Source: Ceratotherium simum simum
Taxonomy: Eukaryota; Chordata; Mammalia; Perissodactyla; Rhinocerotidae
Length of the DNA stretch: 64,000 nt
Direction: 5' to 3'
Assembly (NCBI RefSeq): GCF_000283155.1
Contig: NW_004454210.1
Coordinates: 6,051,001-6,115,000 of the forward strand
Shown: positions 11,595-21,433 of the stretch, piece by piece
Layout: every line of letters begins with the position of its first letter
How positions within the stretch are numbered: the first letter of the stretch is position 1
Notes under the pieces: generated by a model
The model's database searches: none
Seen by the model: the letters and a program-made list of their open reading frames with translations, nothing else
Told to the model about the DNA's origin: nothing
Made by a program: the position numbers and the translations under genes

Positions 11595-11947
11595 AAGCCC
11601 CACATGTGACAACATGGATGGACCTTGAGGATTTGATGGTCAGTGAAATAAGACAGACAGAGAAAGACAAATACTGCATGATTTCACTCATATGTGGAAG
11701 ATAACAAATACATGGATAAAGAGAACAGATTAGTGGTTACCAGAGGGGAAGGGGGGTGGAGGGTGGGTGAAAGGGGTAAATATATACACGCATATGTATA
11801 GTGACAGACAATAATTAGACTACTTTGGGGTGACCATGATGCAGTCTACTCAGAAATTTATAAACAATAATGTACACCTGAAATTACACAATGTTATAAA
11901 CCATTATGATCTCAATAAATTTACTGGGGGTGGGGGGAAGCCTCACA
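11595..11947 (+). mobile_element. 5'-truncated L1 3' end
   Basis: The L1 begins at about 11605 in the last codons of ORF2 ('ACAACATGGATGGACCTTGAGG', 'AGTGAAATAAGACAGACAGAGAAAG'), then a 3' UTR with a G-rich tract (GGGGAAGGGGGGTGG near 11745) and the equine tail 'GTACACCTGAAATTACACAATG'. An imperfect 10-bp duplication AAGCC(C/T)CACA lies at 11595-11604 and 11938-11947. Confidence 0.85.
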
Positions 11948-12349
11948 ACCCGCGGGGTAAGTCTCTGAGGAAAGAATGGTGGGTAGGATATGAGATTCTA
12001 ACTGAGAGTTACCTTTTGGGTACCATAGAATAGTCCGAACATGACTGAATAATGACCCTAAAGTTCTGGATTCATATATGAAAAGAAAATGAGTGAGAGA
12101 AATACGCCCCACGTCTCTAGCAAGAAAAGATAATGGTTTGGGGCCAGAAAGCCTAGATTTGTAACTATGAAGAGGAACCCACATCCAAACAACTTGAGGA
12201 TGACACAACTGTGGACAATAACCAAACAGAATAAATGGATCATTCTCATCAAAAGGAAGACTTGGGTGGTGGCAGAAGATGACATGGAGGGGGCTTAGGG
12301 TTCTGGGAGGGAGAAGAGTTACAAAATTAGCAAGGAAACAGATTTCCTT
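11948..12349. other. Unannotated sequence
   Basis: No recognised repeat. It may include the 5' side of the L3/CR1 fragment that follows, but similarity is too weak to call. Confidence 0.4.
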
Positions 12350-12740
12350 AGAAAGATACAGGTGATCTATCTTGATTTTAGTGAATCATTTTATGCAAGG
12401 CCTCACAAAATCTTACATGCAAAATTAATTCAGATTAGCTTGGATATGAGCATTGTTGCATGTATTGAAATGTAATGACAAATGGAACAAGGCAACAATA
12501 AATGACAATATATCATGGGGAAGGGAGATTTTTAGTGCAGAGCTTGAGACCTGGTGTTTTATCTAGTATTATTTAACATCTTCATTAATGATCTGCAGGA
12601 GGGAGTAAACGATAATGTAATAATTAAATCTGCACATTTAAATTGAAAACCAAACCCCAGTGAAAGCTGAGAAATGATGCAAAGGAATATTAAGAAATTA
12701 GAAATTGGATCAGGAAATAAAAATTGGGTGGAAAGGAGTT
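12350..12740 (+). mobile_element. Ancient L3/CR1-type LINE, reverse-transcriptase fragment
   Basis: Conceptual translation shows CR1-clade RT landmarks. 'IYLDFSESFYARPHKIL' (about 12366-12416) corresponds to the LDFSKAFD..H..L motif. 'FNIFINDLQEGV' (about 12570-12608) corresponds to the LFNIFINDL motif, followed by the position of the A-D-D box, now decayed. Stops and frame changes make it a pseudogene. L3/CR1 elements died before the eutherian radiation. Confidence 0.7.
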
Positions 12741-12744
12741 GTAC

Positions 12745-12745
12745 G

Positions 12746-12787
<42 letters not shown>

Positions 12788-12788
12788 C
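12745..12788. repeat. (TG)n(TA)12(CA)n microsatellite forming a perfect 44-bp palindrome
   Basis: GG(TG)4 at 12745-12754, (TA)12 at 12755-12778 and (CA)4CC at 12779-12788. The two flanks are exact reverse complements, so the whole 44 bp is palindromic and could extrude as a cruciform. Confidence 0.9.
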
Positions 12789-13307
12789 AATATATCTTCT
12801 AAAAATCACTGTAAACAGAGATTTTTTTTAAAAGAAAATCTTGAAAGCAATAAATGTAGCAATATTGGAAAAGATTTTACAAGAGTATGGGGCAAGAAGT
12901 GCCCTTAAGAGGGCACCTGGCCTGGTATGGCCACATAGAGCAATAAAATATCCATTTGGTAGGAAACTTGGGAAATCTATTTTCACCCTGTTCCAATCCT
13001 TCCAGACTCTCATTTCTCTGTACTGTACTCTGAACATACACACACACACACAGACATGCATGTGCATTTCCTGCAAGAAAAGAACGGTCAATTTTTTTAA
13101 GGGTTGGGCATTTTTTGATCAACTTGAATTTTTACCAGTTACTGCTACTGTTGGAAAAAAATTGTTTTTGTATTTAAACTACAGTCTTTAGAAGTGAAGT
13201 CTTGGGTATTTGATTCAAGAGAGAACAAGTCAAAATCTAATTTCTCAAATGAACTGAATGCTACCAAACATATTACATTTTTATGAATTTCTCCCTTTTA
13301 TATAGGC
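12789..13307. other. Unannotated, with a short (CA)n run at about 13034-13051
   Basis: A CA dinucleotide repeat followed by ACATGCATGTG; otherwise no recognised element. Confidence 0.5.
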
Positions 13308-13781
13308 CAGTGTTTCTCAAATATTTTGGTCTCAAGACTCCTTTACACTCTTAAAATTATTGAGAATCCTAAAGAGCTTTGATGTATGTGGGTATAGCTA
13401 TCAATACCTACCACATTAGAAATTAAAACAAAAAATTTGAAAATATTTTTTATTTCATTTTAAAATAACAATAAACACAATACGTAATAACATAATATAT
13501 TTCACAAAAAATAACTACATTTACCAAACAAAATAATTAATGGAAAATGACATTGTTTTACATTTTTGCAAATTCCTTTAATGTTTGCCTTAGTAGAAGA
13601 CAGCTGAATTCTCATATTGATTTCTGCATTCAATCTGCTGGATATGTTGTCTTTGTTCAAATACGTGAAGAAAATCCAGCCTCACACAGATACATAGTTG
13701 GGAGAGAAAAGATAATGCAGACTGAAAGAGTCTTAGGGACCCCAGGGCTGGGGTCCTCATTCTAAACTTGAGGATCCTATC
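13308..13781. mobile_element. hAT-Charlie-type non-autonomous DNA transposon
   Basis: Starts with CAGTGTTTCTCAAA, a hAT terminal inverted repeat, and ends near 13781 in a decayed copy of its partner (AAACTTGAGGATCC). Internal phrases are 'GACTCCTTTACACTCTTAAAATTATTGAG', 'GAAGACAGCTGAATTCTCATATTG' and 'TCTTAGGGACCCCAGGGC', in the order of a common mammalian Charlie-group MER element. It has no transposase; the family name was not resolved. Confidence 0.65.
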
Positions 13782-14499
13782 ACAGGTCAAAGATTAATTG
13801 TATCACTCATGATCTATATATGCTGTGATAAATCCTCTTAGTAAAGAAATTATATTTTTATCTCCAATTGTGTGGAAAAAAACCATTAATAGCGTGGAAA
13901 TATCTGAGTGTTTGGGATATGTAGTGAGGTGCGACAACACGTTCACATCTAACGTCTCCAGTTTTATAAAGCCGCCATTCCATGAGGTGAGATCAGAGTA
14001 TTTAAAAAAATCTGATTTAACTAGAAAAAACTCTTGGGCTTACCAGGTTACTAGCTTGTATGAAATTGAATATATTTTCCAAGTTTACTTGCATCATTAC
14101 CAGCAGGAGCTCAAGCAAACCATTTCCACTGTTGAATGCTTGATTTAGTTAACACGAATATGGAAGCTACCAAATTTGAAGGTCACTCAAGGATAATCTC
14201 GAAACATAAACCACCAAAACTTGAAGAATGAGTTGTGTTACTGAAGGAAGGCCAAAGGCAAACAATAATTCTGTAGAACGATAAGCTCAGAGAAATACTT
14301 CAAAATGGTTCCAAGTCAGACCACTGGGTCACCTTTCAGACTGAATTGGCCAATGAGTTTGGCAAATATTTTTATTGTGCTGATGGGTAGTTTGAATGAC
14401 TTGACCAAATATTTGTATTGGCGTTCCCTGCAATATTAACAAAGTATTCGACATGCAGTTCTGATTATGTAACTACCTTGTTTGCTCAGATTTCTTCAA
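13782..14499. other. Unannotated; contains a 108-codon open frame of unknown meaning
   Basis: An open frame at 13825-14148 (+) has no recognisable domain and normal AT-rich composition. I see no gene support. It follows directly on the hAT element and could be decayed repeat sequence or chance. Confidence 0.4.
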
Positions 14500-14630
14500 A
14501 GACTTCTCTTTGTGGTGTGGTCCAAAAATCGCATACGGGAATTTTTTTAAAGTTCAGAACTCCAGTGCCCACCACAGGCTACTGAACTAGATTTTTGGGG
14601 AATGTGGGCTCTGGAAATACACATTTTTGA
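14500..14630. mobile_element. Possible MER5-type fragment
   Basis: 'AGAACTCCAGTGCCCACC', 'GGCTACTGAACTAG' and 'ATACACATTTTTGAC' resemble the centre of MER5B, but the ends are not clear. Confidence 0.35.
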
Positions 14631-14689
14631 CTTTCTCCCCAAGTGAGTCTTTTGGTACTCAATATACAGATAAAACTCTAATCTTTGTA

Positions 14690-14978
14690 GGCTTAAATGC
14701 AAGATTCTTCATGATCAGTCCCCAGACTTCCCAGCTTAATTTAATATTGCTCAACTCAACACCAACTACTTATAATTCCCCAAAAGTGCCCCATTTTCTC
14801 ATATCTCGACTGCAGCCTTATTTTTCCCATTGTAGAATGTGTCCATTTTCTTGACTACTTCTCTGCTGAACTGTTAGCTCCTTAGAGGCATAAGCTATAT
14901 TTTTTTCACCCACACATTGCAGACACTTAGCTCAGTGGCTAGAACGCTGCACATGCTAAATAAAATTTTTTGAAAATG
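14690..14978 (+). mobile_element. L2 LINE 3' end
   Basis: Long L2 3' UTR piece: 'TCTGCTGAACTGTTAGCTCC', 'CACACATTGCAGACACTTAGCTCAGTGGC', 'GCACATGCTAAATAAAATTTTTTGAAAATGAA'. Confidence 0.65.
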
Positions 14979-15094
14979 AAGGTAGTAGTTCCTAGAAAAT
15001 ATAATGATATGGGGAAAATTCTGAGAGCATGCTTTCAAGTTTAATTTTTTCTTTTTAAAAATTTTTCTTAGTTGTAGAGGCAGAAAGTTAAAAA

Positions 15095-15145
15095 CATAAG
15101 GAAAGAGAGAGAGAGGAAAAAGGAGAGGGAGACCGAGAGAGCGGT
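15095..15145. repeat. GA-rich low-complexity tract
   Basis: A GAAAGAGAGAGAGAGG run followed by GGAGAGGGAGACCGAGAGAG; purine-rich on the + strand. Confidence 0.8.
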
Positions 15146-15159
15146 CACTCTATACAAAA

Positions 15160-16126
15160 TAGGCTGATGTAAATTAGCTTTGTACAAATAACATATGAAG
15201 TCGGAAAAAAGGGGGGCTGCCACACACCTTTGGGCCAGAAAGTCTCATTAGTATGCAGTAGAATAAACAATGGATACCAAATTCAAACTCAAAACAGTCA
15301 TAAATCAAAGCAATAAGGTGAAAAATGATGGGATCAGCAACAGCAGTGGCTATTAGCGTGTGCACCTGCTGTGGGACAAAGCAACCCAGGGAGACGCTTG
15401 AGAGAAAATTCCAGTGTTGCAACCAAGAGCAAAGACATTATTTTGAAATGGGTGAGAGATGAAGCAGAAATTCAGGATGCCTTGAACATTTTTGCAAGGT
15501 CAGAATGGAAAACTGAATTGCCCCAGAACACTTTTTTAATGACAAATGCACTCCAGGTAGTATTTGTAAGGGCAAGTTCATCAGCAACTTGTGAAGTTTT
15601 CCTATGGCTTCAGCTCATTGTTTGACTACTTCTCTTGGTTATGTTGATAGCTTGCGATCCAGGATAGTTAATATAATAGTTAGAATTATCCCTGGAGAAA
15701 TAAAACACTGTTAACATGTCCAAAAACCTCTAGACCTATGAGCAAACAGGTCCGTTTCCTTTATAGCCAGATGCCATAACAGTCTCAATGGATGGACTGA
15801 GCCTGCTAACCGTGTGAAGCCCTGAAACTGTCATGTTCTCTAATTCTAGTGCCACTTGCAAGTGTGGTTTGACTCATTTTGGAGGGATTTGCTGTTTTTA
15901 TTTTTGTTTTTTTTTCCAAGCTGAAGCAACCAACAGCCACAGAAAAATCATTCCTCGTTGCTCCTAATGAAGAAGATAAAAACATTGTACATGATCCATG
16001 TACGTTGTTTCTACTTATCAGTCAGACTCATTACAGCTTTTAAATAGATAATTCAACAATTAATCTGATGTCAAAAGAATCAGTGTCTTTAATAAAACAT
16101 AGATTGTGGCTCTAATAAATATTGTG
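15160..16126. promoter_or_regulatory. Candidate conserved non-coding block (unproven)
   Basis: About 1 kb in which I recognise no repeat. It contains dense developmental-factor-like motifs: TCATTAGTATGCAG near 15244, GGCTATTAGCGTGTGCACCTGCTG near 15347 (homeodomain core next to an E-box), TGCTCCTAATGAAG near 15959 and AATTCAACAATTAATC near 16050. These resemble enhancer-type conserved elements. No conservation data are available, so the call rests on motif density and lack of repeats only. Confidence 0.3.
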
Positions 16127-16190
16127 ACATTATTTAAAGCCAAACCTTATTGGCTATTTGTTGCCAATAAGATTTGACTTTAAATAACAT
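16127..16190 (-). other. 64-nt perfect hairpin (28-bp stem, 8-nt loop) when read from the minus strand
   Basis: Arms are 16127-16154 and 16163-16190; the loop is 16155-16162. Read as minus-strand RNA, all 28 positions pair, with 24 Watson-Crick and four G-U pairs. On the plus strand the same four positions are A-C mismatches. The loop-proximal ends form facing CCAAT-type motifs (TTATTGGC / GCCAATAA). It could be an ancient palindromic MITE, a pre-miRNA-like hairpin, or paired NF-Y-like sites. I do not recognise it as a named microRNA. Confidence 0.85.
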
Positions 16191-16394
16191 GGTGAAAATA
16201 TTTCTAAAACATTCTATTTTCCAATACTCCCACACTCAAGTCAAACTCATCTTTCAGCAAAAGAAGTGAACCAATCAAATAATGGGGGAAGCCTCCTAAA
16301 TAACACAGATAAACGTTTTTGCAATTCATATTGTGTTGATGTAAGCTGTCTCTGAATTCTGGCAATAAAACGTTTAGCATATAGCCAGAATAAC
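16191..16394. other. Unannotated sequence
   Basis: Nothing recognised between the hairpin and the MIR fragment. Confidence 0.4.
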
Positions 16395-16445
16395 AATAGT
16401 GGACATTTATTAAGGACTTACTGTGTGGTAAGCAGACTGGTATTC
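16395..16445 (-). mobile_element. Short MIR/L2-like fragment
   Basis: 'GGACATTTATTAAGGACTTACTGTGTGG' is the antisense of the SINE/LINE2-type '..CACATAGTAAGTGCTTAATAAATG' ending. It is too short to assign firmly. Confidence 0.45.
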
Positions 16446-18309
16446 CTATGATCCCCAGACGCACAGGAGGGTGAGGGTGAAGGCATACAAAGGCAGCAGC
16501 ATATCCCAATTCCAAGAGTTATGAGAAAAAGCACATTCATTTGAGAAATGAATCTGATTCACTTTCAAATAACTTGGAAACATGATTTCCCCATAAATGC
16601 CATTTCTTTGGCTGCTACTTCCATACAAGAGTCAGGCTAGGGCCTATGTCTAATTTCTAGAGCATCATTTCTCTCATGAGCTGTTTACTAGTCACTATTG
16701 ATGCCTTTTATCTGTCCTGAGGAGATAGTGTCAAAATCTACTGAGATGGATTCATTTCTTCCAATTCTTTCCTTTTCCTGCCTGGCTGCAGTGAAGGCAA
16801 TTCTAATCTGATCTCACCCTCACCCCCTTGCCCCTCGCTGCCACTGCTTTGATCCGAAGCCCTTTCACATTGCCTGCTTCGCAACAGCCACAACATCAAC
16901 AATAACACAACAAATTGTCTCAGAATGCGTCATTCAGTTCCAGGCAATTTTCAAATAACAAAACATAAACAAATATGGAATGAACTGAGTCTCTTCTTTG
17001 TGGTGATTAAACTTAGCTGTCAGGGATTTCCTGCATGTTAACCACAGTGCCAGAAAATAAAGTACAGGAGTGGAACATAAATATCAAAAACTTACTTAAT
17101 GAATACTGTGAAGAAGCTGAGACATCAGCTGAATCAGGGAAAGCATTGCTGATTGCAAATCATTAGACTGCTACTCAGCTGAGCAAATTATTATATAAAC
17201 CATAACTCACCATGGGGAGCACCTGCAGCGCCCAACTCCTGCACTTACACCCTGAAGGTGCTGAGGTTTCAAAGGTGATATGTCACCTGATGAATGTCCA
17301 CCTATGGCTAAGCAATGCACATACACGTGTGTATATGCATATATACATGGATATGGATATTTGTGTGTATGCTTACAAATATTGTATGTATCCCTTTATT
17401 AAAAGAGCAATTGCATGGCTCACTGAAAGCCAAGTTGAATATTGTTACTCAAACAACATTTTTTAATTGCTAATAGCAGATTTTTGCTTTCATAGTTGAT
17501 ATTTAAGTTTAGAAGTAAGACTTCAGAGCCTTGAGTATACACTTAAGGAAGCCAGCGCTCACTCAGTAAGAAAATTGCTAAGCTAAATAAATCAAGGTGA
17601 GAGGGGAAAAGTCTCTTTTATATTAACTTTGAAAGTTCTGATTCTATTTAAGGTTCACCCCATGTTATGACTCCTCTATCAGGGGTTCAACTCTTTGCAG
17701 GGAAGGGGTGTGTTCTCTGTTACAACCCAGTAGTGAGTGGAAGGGAAAGAACCCCAGGAACCCAGGGACACACAGCTCACAAGTAAGCATGATGTGAGGC
17801 ATAGAGCCCGTGTTGTCCCTGGATCTCAGCTGAATCAGATGATCCCTAATCTTAGGACTCTTCTAATTCCTCAGGCATATATGATGGTAACGTTAGGACC
17901 AAAGGGAGACATGTGTAATATGAGAGGGGAGTTATCAGTGGACCAAATACGTTAATGCACACACAATGGCATTTAATTAAAATTTAAAAAAAGCAATTCT
18001 ACATTGCTCTTTGGAAGAGGAATTCTACGAAGCCAGCTGCCATGTACATTGGATCCCATTGGGGAGATGGAAGAATACGGGTACATATGCTCCCCGTACC
18101 TTTTGGAATTGGACATGTCTGGTTAGGTTTAAATAGGAGCTTGGAAAAGGCCACATAGGAATATTTGGATGTATGAAATGGAGCCCCTCTCTTTATACAT
18201 TTTTTTGCCAGAGAAAGGAAATTAGAGCAGATGCTTCAGTGTCGGTCACATACAGGACATATGCCTGGGAGAAAATCATCGCTGGCAGATGCTGACTGGA
18301 TCTATTTAT
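16446..18309. other. Unannotated; repeat-poor, with a possible regulatory stretch at 16.9-17.2 kb
   Basis: 16900-17210 contains GCTGAGACATCAGCTGAATCAGG and GCTGATTGCAAATCATTAG (octamer-like and MAF/AP1-like motifs), resembling conserved enhancer DNA. 17325-17390 is an AT/GT alternating tract. No exon or repeat recognised elsewhere. Confidence 0.35.
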
Positions 18310-18480
18310 TCACAGCAGCCTACATTTATCCAGTGCTCACTATATGCCAGGCACTGTGTCTGATGCTTTTAAGGAACACCTCATTTAATTGATATAACAA
18401 CACTATGACGTAGGTACTATTATTATTTCTACTTTTTAGGAATGGAAACTATTCTAGAAAATTGGTAGAGCTGAGGTTCT
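18310..18480 (-). mobile_element. MIR SINE
   Basis: Clear antisense MIR: 'CAGTGCTCACTATATGCCAGGCACTG', 'CTCATTTAATTGATATAACAACACTATGACGTAGGTACTATTATTATT', then 'TTTTTAGGAATGGAAAC'. Confidence 0.85.
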
Positions 18481-19034
18481 CACATAAGCAGTTTGATAAC
18501 ATAGCCTACCAACAGAAGCAGTAAACTGCCCTACCTCCTTGATTAACGTGTGGCGGTGATCCTTTGGAAGGAAGATGATTCTATCCTTTTGTTAGTATAA
18601 GGCATGATGGTTCAGGCTTCCTCTACTCTCTACTTTATGCCTATAGTCACAGCATTATTATCTCCTACACGTGCCATACTCCCCCCACCCCATTTAGTTA
18701 ATTTTATTAGTGTTTATAATGATTTCACAGCACTGGCTTCACAAGCAGGAAATACACATGCACTCAGTTGTCACTGGCCAAGGGACTTAGTAGATGGAGA
18801 TAAGATGACAAAGTGCTCTGGGAAGATCATTCAGAAGAAAAACCACGGAATAGTGTGAAAAGGAAGACTTGCTGCCTATGAAATAGGAGACAAGAAGGTG
18901 AACCAAGAACCAGGGATATGTTCTTAAATAAACAGAGCAGATAAGCAGCACGTTCCCATTATAGTTTCAAAGGGTATTGATATGTCTGATAAGCCATGTG
19001 GCACATATTATTTATAATAATAATAATAATCTAT
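18481..19034. other. Unannotated, ending in a short (AAT)n run
   Basis: An (AAT)n repeat at about 19013-19031; otherwise nothing recognised. Confidence 0.45.
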
Positions 19035-19350
19035 TATTGAAGTCCAATAAGTATTGGTTATCCTCTTCCCTTGAGATAGGGTAATACACTCTTCCAAACC
19101 AATTTGAATCAATTATATATACATTACATCTCCACAGAAGGAGAGAGAGAAATACAGTACATTCAAAGTCACTGCATGTATCAATGTTACCTATGTTATA
19201 TTCAGGCAGAAACAAAGTCTTGTTAAAGCAACATTTTTAAGGGGTGTCTGGGGACATTACAGTGCTGGACCTCCTTTTCCTTGAGCTCCTATATGCTGTG
19301 TCCCAGAGCTGCCTGTGGGATAAAGTTCCAATACTTATTGGACTTCAATA
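19035..19350. repeat. 23-bp perfect inverted repeat with 270-bp spacer
   Basis: The arms 19035-19057 and 19328-19350 are exact reverse complements over 23 bp (core GAAGTCCAATAAGTATTGG). The right arm lies inside the LTR-like sequence described next. Confidence 0.9.
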
Positions 19351-19513
19351 GCTCGCTGTGGTTGCTGGCTGATAAAACACCCTCGATTGACTTCCTTCCC
19401 TTTCTCACTTCCCCACTCCCCTACTGGTGTTTCCTGTGATCATTTCCAAAATAAACTACTTACATTCAAATTCTTGTCCTGGGGTCTGCTTCTGGGGACA
19501 CCAAACCATAACA
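19200..19513 (+). mobile_element. ERVL-type LTR (LTR16-like), 3' part
   Basis: 'AAAACACCCTCGATTGACTTCC', 'CTACTGGTGTTTCCTGTGATC', then AAATAAACTACTT (polyadenylation-type signal), 'TGGGGTCTGCTTCTGGGGAC' and an end at ..ACCATAACA 19513. These match, in reverse, the antisense copy at 9.90-10.31 kb. The 5' edge is uncertain. No internal viral sequence is seen. Confidence 0.6.
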
Positions 19514-19529
19514 ACATCAGAAATACGTA

Positions 19530-19815
19530 GTTGAAATCTGTCTGTACATAAATGGATAAAGAAGCTATGGCTGTTGAGGAGATGAAGTGAGGAGAGAAGA
19601 AAGTAAAGAATCTTCCTTGAGGAACACCAACATTTAAGTGTCAGAAAGAGAATACTTCAGCAGAAGGAGTGTCAAAGGGAGTCGCAGAGAGACAGGTGAA
19701 AAAACCAGAGGAGGGATTTCAAGGGGAGATTTTTTTTAGCATTGAGACTTTTGAACGTGTTTAAATGTTGATGGAAAGAATACAGTAGAAAAGAAGAGTT
19801 TGAAAATTCAGGTAA
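19530..19815 (-). mobile_element. L2 LINE, reverse-transcriptase region
   Basis: Antisense L2 ORF2. The run 'CTTGAGGAACACCAACATTT' (19616-19635) is the reverse of the codons for the conserved VGVPQGS motif of the RT. Downstream, 'AGGGATTTCAAGGGGAGATTTTTTTTAGC' matches the expected upstream ORF part. Decayed, no open frame. Confidence 0.7.
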
Positions 19816-21090
19816 GTGAAAGGACGAATACTCAATGGTGTAAGATGCCCAAGAGTAGGATGAAATTGGATCCAGATCCTAAGTGGTGGGATAAACTTGC
19901 AAGGGATTTGGTAGGTTTTGTCATGGAAAATAGAGGAAGTTTCTATCTGATATTTTGGATAATTGAGTATTTGGAAACAACAAGATTATAAATTGGCTTT
20001 CCCTTCTGGTTTTATCTGAACGTTTGACAAAATAAAGAGTATTGGCTTGACTGAAACACAGAACAAAATGAATTTCATTTTTTTCCTACTAAACTACTCT
20101 GTCATTTTAAAGAATAAATTGTATGGACATGGAATTTGAAGAGATTTGTTTTATTTAATATTAGGTTAAACTCCCTTTCTCTACTTATCAAATTTAATTG
20201 GAATGGGGTCCCTAATCAAGGACCTCCAAATGGAGAAATAGTCCAGTGATTCTCATAGATTTCATATCCTGTCTTATTATAGACAATTTCCACTTGGATC
20301 TTACTGAATTATATTAATTTTAAAAATTCACTAGAAGCCTAAAATATTTTGATTAGGACTCTTTTTTTGTCCAGCTAAAAATGACATCTGGTCTACATGA
20401 CAATGCTGTGTGCTCTTGCAATCATAATAGAATTTTAGATCTCTGGTCACTATTGGAACTAAAATTACAGTGAATATACAATGATATTTACGTCTTAGTT
20501 CCAGATCTTTCTTAAATATACAAATCTTTTTGTTAGTCTCATATTCCTTTTTGTTTTGGAGACTCAATCTATGTTGAGCAAAATAATTGTAGGGCTACTT
20601 AAACTCTGGTCCATTAGCCATGGTCCATTAACATCCACATCATGATGCTAGAGGTTAATATGGTTAATATGATCCTGGCTGAGGGATTAGATTAAAAGTT
20701 AAATTTTGAATGCAATATAAAACACTAAAAATTGTTAAAAGCATTAAAAAATATAAGTTCCCACATATGGGTTAGAAAAATCTGACCTTTACTTTGATCC
20801 TAGGACCTGGTAGGCTATAACAAAATATTTGCAAGATGAAGAAAATGTGATCCTAGTCTCTAAGTATAAAATACTTGTGATTAACTCCAAATATTCGCTC
20901 CATAATAAAAGGATGGGACTTAGTTATTCTAGTACAACCATTGTGATATTTATAAAGATTGAATATTCAAATGTGTAAAAGGAAACTATTTGAAATGGTT
21001 TGAAATCCCACATAGAAATCTATTTCTTTCTTATTTTATAAGCAGAGTTTAGTAAAATCAAATAACAGAACATTGTAATAGTTGAATTAT
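19816..21090. other. Unannotated AT-rich sequence
   Basis: No gene or confident repeat recognised. Confidence 0.4.
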
Positions 21091-21433
21091 AAAAACAGTT
21101 GGGTTGGGGCCGGCCCCGTGGCTTAGCGGTTGGCTGCACGTGCTCCACTGCTGACAGCCTGGGTTCGGATCCCAGGCACGCACTGACGCACCACTTGTCT
21201 GGCCATGCTGAGGCGGCATCCAACATACAGCAACTAGCGGGATGTGCAACTACAACATACAACTATCTACTGGGGCTTTGGGGAGAAAAAGGGGAAAAAA
21301 AAGGAGGAAGATTGGCAATAGATGTTAGCTCAGCACTGGTCTTCCTCAGCAAAAAGAGGAGGATTAGCATGGATGTTAGCTCAGGGCTGATCTTCCTCAC
21401 AAAAAAAATAAATAAATAAAAACCAATTGGGTT
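21091..21433 (+). mobile_element. ERE SINE, long composite form, with imperfect target-site duplication
   Basis: Head GGGGCCGGCCCCGTGGC at 21106, a tRNA-like B box (GGTTCGGATCCC), then the 'CAACTAGCGGGATGTGCAAC' and 'CTGGGGCTTTGGGGAG' segment of the long ERE form. This is joined to the usual 'ATGTTAGCTCAGGGCTGATCTTCCTCAC' body and an (AAAT)n tail to about 21420. Flanks AAAAACAGTTGGGTT (21091-21105) and AAAAACCAATTGGGTT (21418-21433) look like a diverged duplication. Confidence 0.93.

Noticed and set aside
12559..12908. Frames with Ile-Tyr repeats
   Set aside because: Artefact of the TA/TG microsatellite.
13825..14148. 108-codon open frame directly after a hAT element
   Set aside because: No domain, no codon-usage signal visible, no promoter or splice context; consistent with chance or decayed repeat.
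15371..15625. 85-codon frame with internal GT-like splice donor motifs
   Set aside because: No recognisable protein similarity; the segment looks more like non-coding conserved DNA than an exon.
21020..21419. Overlapping frames on both strands
   Set aside because: They lie in an ERE SINE; the GC-rich head lacks stops by composition only.
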